Shown one piece after another: positions 34,874 through 41,898 of a stretch of 44,686 nucleotides of DNA. Every line of letters begins with the position of its first letter. Position 1 is the first letter of the stretch. The notes beneath the pieces were generated by a model that ran no database searches, was not told the origin of the DNA, and worked only from the letters and a program-made list of their open reading frames with translations. This DNA comes from Rhodospirillales bacterium Ga0074136. Lineage in GTDB: Bacteria > Pseudomonadota > Alphaproteobacteria > Acetobacterales > Acetobacteraceae. Location of the stretch: positions 1 to 44,686 of the forward strand of contig LNEW01000153.1 of assembly GCA_001464375.1 (NCBI GenBank), written 5' to 3'. A program made the position numbers and the translations under genes.

Positions 34874-35643
34874 GCCGCCTGCGCCAGGCCGGCCTTGAAC
34901 AGCGGCATGAGGTCGAGGGGCCGGTCCACCACCGCGCCATGCGCGCTGCACAGCAGGCGTGGGTTCAGCCGTGCCAGCAGCGCATCCATCACGGCGAAGG
35001 AGTCCGTGCTGTCGGTGAAGCGCGGCCAGTGCAGCGCCTTGGCGTTGAAGTCCTGCATCAGCGGCACGTCGGGGGGCGCGATCTCGCTGGTGAAGTGGTC
35101 GGACTGCCCCGGGGTGTGCGGGTGGAAGCAGGCGCAGGCGTCGGACAGGAACAGGATGCGGTCCTTGGGGTCCCAGCCCCACAGGCTGTCGGGCAGGTCG
35201 CGCCAGATCGCCGGCAGGAAGGCGAAGTCGCGGTCGCCGAGGTCGAGCGTGTCGCCGGGCGCGACCTGGCGGAAGCGGTGCGCGAAATCCGGCAGGTACA
35301 AATGCCAGTCGCGCATATCGCCGACCGCCACCGCATCCGGCCACTTCCGCAGCCAGCGTTCGAGCAGCCCCGCATGGGGCAGTTCCCCATGCGTGGGGAA
35401 AATGAAGTCGAGCGGCCGGTCCCCAAGGAACGCCGTGATGTCACGTTCGACCTGGTCCGCGTGCATGGGGTGGCCGGTATCGACCAGCACCGACGCGCGC
35501 GACCCCTTCAGCAGGAAGCAGGAGTAGTGCGCGAGAAAGCCCGGGACGGAGGCCGCGATGCAGCCCCCCGTCCACAGGCAATCCGGTGCGATCAGGCGTG
35601 GCAGCGCGCCGCTGCGGTTCCAGTCCGGTGTCATGGCCGGCAT
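34870..35643 (-). CDS. MBL-fold metalloprotein, flavodiiron/ODP-like
   Basis: 257 residues. The metallo-beta-lactamase fold shows SVLVDTGHPMHADQVERDI, then FIFPTHGELPHAGLLE with the ligand set His85-x-Glu87-x-x-His90, ILFLSDACACFHPH with Asp168 and LCSAHGAVV with His235. Relative to the flavodiiron pattern H-x-E-x-D-H ... H ... D ... H, the inner Asp is Pro89 and the middle His position appears to be Trp147 in LPAIWRDLPDS, though the surrounding sequence keeps the family flavour. No flavodoxin or rubredoxin domain is fused, as in the single-domain ODP-type proteins. First gene of the operon with a degenerate homologue and a Bug receptor. Oxygen/NO binding is only one hypothesis. ATG 35643 or 35634. 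Confidence 0.75.
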   Translation of the reverse strand: MPAMTPDWNRSGALPRLIAPDCLWTGGCIAASVPGFLAHYSCFLLKGSRASVLVDTGHPMHADQVERDITAFLGDRPLDFIFPTHGELPHAGLLERWLRKWPDAVAVGDMRDWHLYLPDFAHRFRQVAPGDTLDLGDRDFAFLPAIWRDLPDSLWGWDPKDRILFLSDACACFHPHTPGQSDHFTSEIAPPDVPLMQDFNAKALHWPRFTDSTDSFAVMDALLARLNPRLLCSAHGAVVDRPLDLMPLFKAGLAQAA

Positions 35644-35664
35644 GCTGCCATGCCGGCGCGCCGC

Positions 35665-36678
35665 CTAGTAGTAGGTGAGGTCGCGCGCCTTGCCACCGAA
35701 GATGCGCCAGGCCAGCACCGTGTAGCCGAGGATGATCGGCAACACGAAGATCGCCCCCGCCAGGATCAGCGACAGGCTCTCTGGCGCGCTGGCGGCCTGC
35801 CAGATGGTCAGCCGTTCCGGCACGACATAGGGGAAGAACGACCAGGCGAGGCCCGCGAAGAACAGCGCGAACAGCGCCACCGCCCCCCAGAAGGGGAAGC
35901 GCCGCAGCGCGTCGTCTGGCAGCGGCAGGTGCTTCAGCAGGCTCGCAATGCCCAGCAGCAGTGCCGCCGTCACGATCGGCAAGGGCGCCAGCAGGAACAC
36001 CTCCGGCACCGAGAACCAGCGCTCGAAGATGCGCGCGCTGACCAACGGCGTGACCGCCGAGACCAGCAGGATGCCGATGCCCAGCGGCCAGATCGCCAGC
36101 CGCGCCCAGCCGATCGCCTGGCGCTGTAGCGCGCCCTCGGTGCGCCAGATCAGCCAGGTCGCGCCGATGAAGGCATAGGCGATGGCGAGCCCGACCGCCG
36201 CCATGGCGGCGAAGGCCAGCGCGGCCCAGCCTTCCGCGAAGCCCAGCACGTAGCGCCCCAGCATCCAGCCCTGCGACAGCGCCGCCACCAGCGACCCTGC
36301 GACGAAGGCGTGGTCCCAGCGGCGCTTGGACGTCAGGTCATGCGCCTTGGCGCGGAATTCGAACGCCACGCCGCGCAGCATGAGTCCCACCAGCATCACC
36401 GCCACCGGCAGGTACAACGCCGTGAGGATGACGCCATGCGCCGACGGGAAGGCCACCAGCAGCAGCCCGACGCCGAGCACGAGCCAGGTCTCGTTCGCGT
36501 CCCAGAAGGGGCCGATGGCGGCAATCATGCGGTCGCGGCCGGCTTCCTCGCGGACGCGCGGCAGCAGTATGCCCACGCCCAGGTCGAAGCCGTCGAGCAC
36601 GACGTAGAACAGGATCGACAGCGCCATCAGCCCGGCGAAGATCACCGGCAGCCAGTCGGCCGGCACGAAGGGCGTCAT
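35665..36678 (-). CDS. cydB: cytochrome bd-type ubiquinol oxidase subunit II
   Basis: 337 residues, about nine transmembrane helices. Family marks are the N-terminal LDGFDLGVGILLP block, GPFWDANETWLVLGVGLLLVAFP near residue 55, and the AFEFRAKAHD segment, with an APLPIVTAALLLG helix and SFFPYVVPERLTIWQAASAPESL near the C-terminus. CydB supports CydA in the quinol-oxidising membrane complex. The sequence type fits the cyanide-insensitive (CioB) subgroup with CydA of short Q-loop. ATG 36678 overlaps the cydA stop by 4 bases. No small cydX gene is visible after it; only 21 bases separate it from the MBL operon. Confidence 0.93.
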   Translation of the reverse strand: MTPFVPADWLPVIFAGLMALSILFYVVLDGFDLGVGILLPRVREEAGRDRMIAAIGPFWDANETWLVLGVGLLLVAFPSAHGVILTALYLPVAVMLVGLMLRGVAFEFRAKAHDLTSKRRWDHAFVAGSLVAALSQGWMLGRYVLGFAEGWAALAFAAMAAVGLAIAYAFIGATWLIWRTEGALQRQAIGWARLAIWPLGIGILLVSAVTPLVSARIFERWFSVPEVFLLAPLPIVTAALLLGIASLLKHLPLPDDALRRFPFWGAVALFALFFAGLAWSFFPYVVPERLTIWQAASAPESLSLILAGAIFVLPIILGYTVLAWRIFGGKARDLTYY

Positions 36679-38021
36679 GCCACGGAGCCCTTTGGCACGG
36701 GCATGACGGTACCGGGCATCGCCTCGGCCAGCCGGCCGCGCGCGGCCAGGCGATAGAGCGTCGCGATGTAGGCGACCAGCAGCATCCCATACAGCACCAG
36801 GTACATCGCCAGCGTGGTGCCGACGCTGCCCGCCGGCACCGGCCCCACGGCCTGCGCCGTGGTCAGCACGCCGGTGACCAGCCAGGGCTGGCGGCCGATT
36901 TCCGTCACGTACCAGCCAGCCAGCGTCGCGACCCAGCCGGAGAAGGTCATGCCGACCAGGCCCCACATCATCACCCGCGGGAGCGCGCCGCGGCGCCACA
37001 GGAACCACGCGCCGATCAACCCGAAGCCGATCATCAGCATCCCGGTGCCGACCATCACGCGGAAGGCGTAGAACACCGGCGCCACGGGCGGGTGCGCGCC
37101 GCGGAACTGGTTGAGGCCCGGCACCTCGCCCGCCGGATCATGGCGCAGGATCAGGCTGGCCCCCCAGGGTATGCCGATCTCGAAGCGGTTGCTGCGCGTC
37201 GCCTCGTCCGGGATCGCGAACAGCACCAGCGGCACGTAGGGCCCGGTTTCCCAATTGCCCTCCATGGCGGCGACCTTGGCCGGCTGGTGCTCGAGCGTGT
37301 TGAGCCCGTGCATGTCGCCCAGCAGCAGCTGCGTGGGCCCGCCGATCGCCGCCATCACCACGCCGGTGCGCAGCACGGCCATGACCGACGGCGCGCGGTC
37401 CCCGCGCAGCCAGCGCCAGGCCGAGATGCCCGCCAGCAGGAAGGCGACGGTCAAGGCCGAGGCCATCAGCATGTGCGACAGGCGGTACGGCATGGACGGG
37501 TTGAACACGATGGCGAACCAGTCGGTCGCGTGCGCCACGCCCTCGCGCATCTCGAAGCCCTGGGGCGTATGCATCCAGGAGTTCAGCACCAGGATCCAGA
37601 AGGCGCTCATGGTGGTGCCGAAGGCGACCAGCACGGTGGCACCCGTATGCATCCAGCCCGGCACGCGCTTCCAGCCGAACAGCATGATGCCGAGGAAGGT
37701 GGCCTCCAGGAAGAACGCCGTCAGCACCTCATAGGCCAGCAGCGGGCCGGCGATATTGCCCACGCGCTCCATGAATCCCGGCCAGTTCGTGCCGAACTGG
37801 AAGGACATCGTGATGCCCGACACCACGCCCATCGCGAAGGACAGCGCGAACACCTTCACCCAGAACCGGTAGGCGTCCATCCACTTGTCGTCGCCGGTGG
37901 CGTTGAAGCGCAGCTTGAAGAACAGCAGCACCCAGCCGAGCGCGATGGTGATGGCGGGAAACAGGATATGGAAGGAGATGTTCGCCGCGAACTGGATGCG
38001 GGCGAGGATGAGCGCGTCCAT
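36675..38021 (-). CDS. cydA: cytochrome bd-type ubiquinol oxidase subunit I (cyanide-insensitive type)
   Basis: 448 residues. CydA holds hemes b558, b595 and d and the quinol site; the oxidase reduces oxygen to water with high affinity and without pumping protons. Visible are His18 in FAANISFHILFPAITIALGW (high-spin heme ligand), the second conserved histidine in YRLSHMLMAS, EATFLGIMLFGWKRVP, and the GRQPWLVTGVLTTAQAV block. The region between helices VI and VII is short, as in CioA of cyanide-insensitive oxidases, lacking the long C-terminal Q-loop of Escherichia coli. It follows the GbsR/MarR gene by 4 bases in one operon and is probably under its control and that of an FNR-type regulator. 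Confidence 0.95.
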   Translation of the reverse strand: MDALILARIQFAANISFHILFPAITIALGWVLLFFKLRFNATGDDKWMDAYRFWVKVFALSFAMGVVSGITMSFQFGTNWPGFMERVGNIAGPLLAYEVLTAFFLEATFLGIMLFGWKRVPGWMHTGATVLVAFGTTMSAFWILVLNSWMHTPQGFEMREGVAHATDWFAIVFNPSMPYRLSHMLMASALTVAFLLAGISAWRWLRGDRAPSVMAVLRTGVVMAAIGGPTQLLLGDMHGLNTLEHQPAKVAAMEGNWETGPYVPLVLFAIPDEATRSNRFEIGIPWGASLILRHDPAGEVPGLNQFRGAHPPVAPVFYAFRVMVGTGMLMIGFGLIGAWFLWRRGALPRVMMWGLVGMTFSGWVATLAGWYVTEIGRQPWLVTGVLTTAQAVGPVPAGSVGTTLAMYLVLYGMLLVAYIATLYRLAARGRLAEAMPGTVMPVPKGSVA

Positions 38022-38025
38022 CGGT

Positions 38026-38589
38026 TCAGCCTTCCTTCCTGCCGCGGACCAGGCCGACCACCTTGTCCTTCGCGTCGAGCAGCTTGGTCACGCGCGCGCC
38101 GAGCGCCAGGAGGGCGGCCAGGCGTTCCGTCTCGAGCCGCCGCACATCCTCGTACCAGGTGGTCAGGCGTTCGATCAGCCCGTGCATTTCGCTGATGCGG
38201 GCCTGGGCGTGTTTCTCCTCCTCGCTGCCGGGCTTCTGCATCAGCAGTTCGCGAAGCACCGACAGCGTCGGGTCGACCTCGCGCTTCTTCCGTTCATCGG
38301 CCAGGGTGCGGAGGATCTGCCAGACATCGTCGGGCGTGGTGAAATGGTCGCGCCGATCGTCCGGAATGTGGCGCGGCAGCACCAGGTTCCACGCCTGCAA
38401 TTCGCGCAGGCCCATCGACACGTTCGACCGCGACACGCTGAGTGCGTCGACGATATCGTCGGCATTGAGCGGCTGCGGCGACACGTACAGCAGCGCGTAG
38501 ATCTGCCCGACCGTGCGGTTGATGCCCCAGCGGGAGCCCATTTCGCCGAAATGCAGCACGAAGGACTGGACGAGCGGAGGGAGATTCAC
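38026..38589 (-). CDS. GbsR/MarR-family transcriptional regulator
   Basis: 187 residues. The winged-helix domain is in the first 110 residues (MGSRWGINRTVGQIYALLYVS, DDIVDALSVSRSNVSMGLRELQAWNLV, RHIPDDRRDHFTT), matching the GbsR branch of MarR regulators, with a long helical C-terminal half that probably dimerises. The helix-turn-helix recognition helix is SVSRSNVSMGLREL. It heads the cydA-cydB operon, 4 bases before cydA. A 20-bp perfect palindrome lies 13 bases upstream of its start and is a good autoregulatory operator. The GTG at 38589 has no strong ribosome site, which suggests low-level expression or a short leader. Effector unknown; redox or quinone status is one possibility. Confidence 0.88.
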   Translation of the reverse strand: MNLPPLVQSFVLHFGEMGSRWGINRTVGQIYALLYVSPQPLNADDIVDALSVSRSNVSMGLRELQAWNLVLPRHIPDDRRDHFTTPDDVWQILRTLADERKKREVDPTLSVLRELLMQKPGSEEEKHAQARISEMHGLIERLTTWYEDVRRLETERLAALLALGARVTKLLDAKDKVVGLVRGRKEG

Positions 38590-38601
38590 GTGAGCACCGT
38601 C

Positions 38602-38621
38602 ATTTCAGAATTTTCTGAAAT
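38602..38621. promoter_or_regulatory. perfect 20-bp palindrome, likely regulator operator
   Basis: ATTTCAGAA (38602-38610), TT, TTCTGAAAT (38613-38621): exact dyad symmetry in an otherwise GC-rich genome, immediately upstream of the GbsR/MarR gene. If transcription starts near 38599, as an FNR-class II arrangement would give, it overlaps the -10 region, well placed for repression. Confidence 0.7.
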
Positions 38622-38633
38622 CTATGTCCCACA

Positions 38634-38647
38634 TTGATCCAAATCAA
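38634..38647. promoter_or_regulatory. FNR/FixK-type box
   Basis: TTGAT-CCAA-ATCAA is an exact match to the TTGAT-N4-ATCAA consensus for FNR/FixK/ANR proteins. Its centre, 38640.5, is 52 bases from the regulator start on the minus strand and 82 bases from the ATG of the plus-strand Bug gene. Low-oxygen activation of the cyd operon is the simplest reading. Confidence 0.72.
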
Positions 38648-38722
38648 GCCCACCGCGGAGCGCTTCTTGCTTCCCACGCCAGCGCCGCCATGCTGGAGGC
38701 ACGCCCTGTCGAGGAGACATCA

Positions 38723-39706
38723 ATGATCCGCCGCCGCGCCCTGCCCGCCCTTGCCACCGGCCTCGCCACCGCGGGCCTCGCCACGCCGGCCTTGTCCCAG
38801 GCGGCCTGGCCCAGCCGCACCATCCGCCTGGTGGTGCCCTATCCGCCGGGCGGTGCGTCGGACATCGCGGGACGGCTGCAGGCGGAGGCATTGCAGGCCG
38901 CGCTCGGCGTTCCCTGCGTGGTGGACAACCGCTCCGGCGCCGGCGGAACCGTGGGCACGCTGCACGTCGCGCAGTCACCGCCCGATGGCTACACGGTGAT
39001 GATGGCGAGCCCGTCCTCGCACCTCGGCGCCCCGCTGCTGTTCCGCAACGCGGGGTATGACGGCGTGGACGACTTCACGGCCATTGCATCCTTCGCCACC
39101 GGCACCGCCGTGGTCTGCGTGCATCCCGGTGTGCCGGCGCGCAACATCCAGGAACTGGTCGCCCATGCGAAGGCGAACCCCGGCAAGCTGAACTACGGTT
39201 CGGCCGGCGCGGGCGGGGCGAACCACATGCTCGGCGTGCTGTTCATGCTGCGCACCGGCACAGACCTCACGCACGTCCCCTATCGCGGCGCGGCGCCGGC
39301 GCTGGCGGACCTGATCGCCGGCAACATCCAGGTGGTGTTCGACAGCTATTCGGGCGTGATCGGGTCGATTCGCGCCGGGCAGATCCGCGCGCTCGGCATC
39401 ACCAACCCGACGCGCTGGCCGTTGGCGCCCGACATGCCGACGGTGCAGGAACAGGGCGTGCCGGACTACGACCTGCCGTCGTTTTCCGCGGTGATGGGCC
39501 CCAAGGGCATGCCCGAGCCGATCGTGCGGCGCATGAACGAGGCAATCAACACCGGGCTGCGCGACCCGGCGATGATCCGGCGGCTGGAAGCCAACGGCAA
39601 CGTGCCCTTCCCGGGCACCCCGGCGGCCTTCGATGCGCTGATGCGCGCCCAGCGCGGCACCTGGCGCGAATTGGTGCGCGTGTCCGGCGTGCAACCCGAA
39701 GGCTGA
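38723..39706 (+). CDS. Bug-family tripartite tricarboxylate transporter receptor (copy 3)
   Basis: 327 residues with signal peptide MIRRRALPALATGLATAGLA ending near LSQAA. Markers: TIRLVVPYPPGGASDIAGRLQ, VVDNRSGAGGTVGTLHVAQSPPDGYTVMMA, GSAGAGGANHMLGVLF, LTHVPYRGAAPALADLIAGNIQVVFDSYSG. Start ATG 38723 has GAGGAG upstream; earlier in-frame codons lie in the control region. It is divergent from the cyd operon and shares the FNR-box intergenic region with it, so its expression could also be oxygen-linked. No TctAB genes nearby. Third orphan Bug receptor in the window, so probably part of a large paralogous set in this genome. Confidence 0.9.
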   Translation: MIRRRALPALATGLATAGLATPALSQAAWPSRTIRLVVPYPPGGASDIAGRLQAEALQAALGVPCVVDNRSGAGGTVGTLHVAQSPPDGYTVMMASPSSHLGAPLLFRNAGYDGVDDFTAIASFATGTAVVCVHPGVPARNIQELVAHAKANPGKLNYGSAGAGGANHMLGVLFMLRTGTDLTHVPYRGAAPALADLIAGNIQVVFDSYSGVIGSIRAGQIRALGITNPTRWPLAPDMPTVQEQGVPDYDLPSFSAVMGPKGMPEPIVRRMNEAINTGLRDPAMIRRLEANGNVPFPGTPAAFDALMRAQRGTWRELVRVSGVQPEG

Positions 39707-39766
39707 GGCCGGGTCACGCAGCGGCCGGTTCGGCGCTTCGGCGATCCCGCCGTCGCCGATCCGCCG

Positions 39767-40033
39767 CTACGTCAGCCCCTTGCTGCGCAGGTTGCGGCGC
39801 ACGCGGCTGCGGGCGGGGCGGATCGCCGCGGCGGCAACCGCCGCGGGGTGCGCCCCGCTGGCCGCCGCGAAACTGGCGGCGATGGCGCCATCGACGAAGG
39901 CGCGCTGCTTCTCCGCCACCATCCGGGCCAGGGCAGGCCCGGCGGATTCAGGCTCCGCCAGCAGCGCCAGGCTGCGGCGGAGCATCACCGACTGCGCTTC
40001 CGCCAGGAAGCGCCACGCGTCGAATGGGGTCAA
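39767..40033 (-). CDS. small helical protein, possibly phasin-like
   Basis: 88 residues. Predicted mostly helical, with AWRFLAEAQSVMLRRSLALLA, ARMVAEKQRAFVDGAIAASFAAA and a basic C-terminus (RPARSRVRRNLRSKGLT). The middle resembles the amphipathic helix of small phasin/granule-associated proteins in this group, but the match is weak and the function is unassigned. The ATG at 40033 overlaps the peroxiredoxin stop by 4 bases (ATGA), a strong sign that it is a real, translationally coupled gene and not a chance frame. About 60 bases separate it from the convergent Bug gene end. No signal peptide or membrane segment. Confidence 0.6.
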   Translation of the reverse strand: MTPFDAWRFLAEAQSVMLRRSLALLAEPESAGPALARMVAEKQRAFVDGAIAASFAAASGAHPAAVAAAAIRPARSRVRRNLRSKGLT

Positions 40034-40512
40034 AGGGCTGCGAGGACCGCTTCGGCCTTCGACACCTCGAAGGCGCCAGGGGCTTCGACCGCCACATGCG
40101 TGACCTTGCCGTCCTTCGCCACCAGGGCGAAGCGCTGCGCGCGCACGCCCAGGCCGCGGGCCGTCAGGTCGAATTCCAGCCCCATCGCCTTGGTGAAGGC
40201 GGCCGAGCCATCGGCGATCATCACCACCTGGTCGGTGATGCCCTGGTCCTTGGCCCAGGCACCCATGACGAAGGCGTCGTTCACCGCCATGCAGGCGATC
40301 GCGTCCACGCCCTTGGCCTTCAGCGCATCGGCCTGCTGCACGAAGCCGGGCAGGTGCTTGGCCGAGCAGGTCGGCGTGAAGGCGCCGGGCACGCCGAACA
40401 GCGCGACAGTGCGGCCCTTGAAGAACTCGGCGGTGTCGAGTTCCTTCGGCCCCTCGGCGGTGGCCTGCATCACCTTCGCGGCCGGAATGGCGTCGCCAAC
40501 CTTGATCGGCAT
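40030..40512 (-). CDS. peroxiredoxin, Prx5 type
   Basis: 160 residues. Reduces hydrogen peroxide and alkyl hydroperoxides with thioredoxin or glutaredoxin as donor. The active site is PGAFTPTCS at 42-50 with peroxidatic Cys49 and Thr46; a second cysteine near 72 (AIACMAV) may act as a resolving partner. The fold ends with RGLGVRAQRFALVAKDGKVTHVAVEAPGAFEVSKAEAVL, as usual for Prx5. ATG 40512 has AAGGAG upstream and is preferred to an earlier in-frame codon at 40635 that overlaps the divergent YqgE gene. Followed by a small coupled gene. Divergent from yqgE with about 95 bases between. Confidence 0.93.
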   Translation of the reverse strand: MPIKVGDAIPAAKVMQATAEGPKELDTAEFFKGRTVALFGVPGAFTPTCSAKHLPGFVQQADALKAKGVDAIACMAVNDAFVMGAWAKDQGITDQVVMIADGSAAFTKAMGLEFDLTARGLGVRAQRFALVAKDGKVTHVAVEAPGAFEVSKAEAVLAAL

Positions 40513-40607
40513 GTCGTTCTCCTTGTCGGTGGAACTGATGTAGCGCGCGCCGGGCGCACTGTCATCGGGCGGGGCGGCTTGCGGGATGGCGGGGGCTGCG
40601 CCAAGTG

Positions 40608-41204
40608 ATGGGGATGGCTGCCACTTCCCCTCCAACGCCGGAGATCGCCGACGGTTACCTGGCCGGGCATCTGCTGATCGCGATGCCGGGCATGCAGGAC
40701 CCGCGCTTCGACCACAGCGTGGTCTGCCTTTGCGCCCATTCGGCCGAGGGCGCGATGGGGCTGATGGTGAACCGGCCGCTGGCGGGCATGATGTTCGACG
40801 ACCTGCTGCGGCAGCTGAAGGTCGAACCGCTGCCTCCCGCGCGGCGCATCCGCATGGTTTCGGGCGGGCCGGTCGAGGCCGGGCGTGGCTTCGTGCTGCA
40901 CACCGACGACTGGACCACCGAGGGCAGCCTGACCTTCACCCCCGGCCTGACGCTGACGGCCAGCACCGATATCCTGACCGCGATCGCCGAAGGCGGCGGG
41001 CCACGGGACGGCGTGCTGGCGCTGGGCTATGCCGGCTGGGGGCCCGGCCAGCTGGAGGACGAGATCCAGCGCAACGCCTGGCTGAACGTGCCGGCCGACG
41101 GGGCGCTGGTGTTCCGCGAGGACCTGTCCCGCAGCTGGGATGCCGCGCTGGCCAAGCTGCGCGTCGACCCTGCGCTGCTGTCGGGCACGGCGGGGCGCGC
41201 CTGA
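40608..41204 (+). CDS. YqgE/AlgH family protein
   Basis: 198 residues of the UPF0301/YqgE family. The core blocks are ADGYLAGHLLIAMPGMQDPRFDHSVVCLCAHSAEGAMGLMVNRPL, VSGGPVEAGRGFVLH and LGYAGWGPGQLEDEIQRNAWL. Members are widespread in proteobacteria; AlgH in Pseudomonas affects alginate production, but the biochemical role is unclear. Start codons at 40605 (GTG), 40608 (ATG) and 40614 (ATG) are all possible; I take 40608, with no clear ribosome site to decide between them. The next gene, a small cupin, begins 2 bases after its stop. Divergent from a peroxiredoxin. Confidence 0.9.
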   Translation: MGMAATSPPTPEIADGYLAGHLLIAMPGMQDPRFDHSVVCLCAHSAEGAMGLMVNRPLAGMMFDDLLRQLKVEPLPPARRIRMVSGGPVEAGRGFVLHTDDWTTEGSLTFTPGLTLTASTDILTAIAEGGGPRDGVLALGYAGWGPGQLEDEIQRNAWLNVPADGALVFREDLSRSWDAALAKLRVDPALLSGTAGRA

Positions 41205-41206
41205 CC

Positions 41207-41548
41207 ATGCGCATGGATGCGATCCCCTTCGACACCACCGACTGGTCCGTGGTGGAACCGACGCGCCATGCGGGTGATGCGGGCGAGGCGCTCTGGCGCA
41301 CCCGAGAGGTCGGCCCGCCGGACAACCCGATCCGCGTGCGCATGGTGGAATACTCGCCCGGCTACGTCTCCGACCATTGGTGCCAGAAGGGCCATGTGCT
41401 GCTGGTGCTGGAGGGCGAGCTGGAGACCACGCTGGCGGATGGGCGCGTCTTCACGCTGAAGCCGGGCATGTCCTACCAGGTGGCGGATGGGGCCGAGGCG
41501 CATCGCTCGCGCACCAGCACGGGCGCGAGGCTGTTCATCGTCGACTAA
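41207..41548 (+). CDS. DHCW-motif cupin protein
   Basis: 113 residues, a single cupin beta-barrel. The region SDHWCQKGHVLLVLEGELETTLADGR holds the D-H-W-C motif and histidine set characteristic of this small cupin group, followed by the second cupin stretch FTLKPGMSYQVADGAEAHRSRT. The family is uncharacterised; metal binding through the His residues is likely. ATG 41207 lies two bases after the YqgE stop, so the two genes are probably co-transcribed. Its last 4 bases overlap the stop of the convergent YjbR gene. Confidence 0.85.
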   Translation: MRMDAIPFDTTDWSVVEPTRHAGDAGEALWRTREVGPPDNPIRVRMVEYSPGYVSDHWCQKGHVLLVLEGELETTLADGRVFTLKPGMSYQVADGAEAHRSRTSTGARLFIVD

Positions 41549-41898
41549 TCGGCCAGCGTCGCCGCCAGCCGCTTCGGCGCCGTCATGCGCCAGGACCGGC
41601 GCACCAGCGCGGCGACCTCGTCCCAGTCGACCGCTGGGTCCAGCACCACGCCGATCCAGCCCTTGGGGCCGACATAGGGCGGGATGAAGAAGCGTCCCGG
41701 CGCGGCTTCCACCAGCATCCCCTGGATGCCCGGCGGCGCCTTGCACCACAGCGCCGCCTCGGGCGTGTCGGTGGTGGACCACATGCAGAAGATGCGCGCG
41801 CGGATGCGCCAGGTGGCGATGCCCCAGGTCTCGCGCTCCTCCGCCTCCGGCAGCGCAAGGCAGATGGTCCGCAGGCGGGTGATCGCGCGGCGGTTCAC
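41545..41898 (-). CDS. MmcQ/YjbR-family DNA-binding-like protein
   Basis: 117 residues. Characteristic blocks are LALPEAEERETWGIATWRIRARIFCMW, LWCKAPPGIQGMLVEAAPGRFFIPPYVGPKGWIGVVL and DWDEVAALVRRSWRMTAPKRLAATL. This small family resembles the CyaY-like fold and is often annotated as DNA-binding, but its role is not settled. It starts at ATG 41898, overlapping the stop of the upstream HAD gene by 4 bases, so it is coupled to it and to pyrD before that. Convergent overlap of 4 bases with the cupin gene. Confidence 0.88.
   Translation of the reverse strand: MNRRAITRLRTICLALPEAEERETWGIATWRIRARIFCMWSTTDTPEAALWCKAPPGIQGMLVEAAPGRFFIPPYVGPKGWIGVVLDPAVDWDEVAALVRRSWRMTAPKRLAATLAD

Noticed and set aside
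38583..38587. GANTC site at the gbsR start
   Set aside because: A single GATTC overlapping a coding start is not enough to suggest CcrM control.
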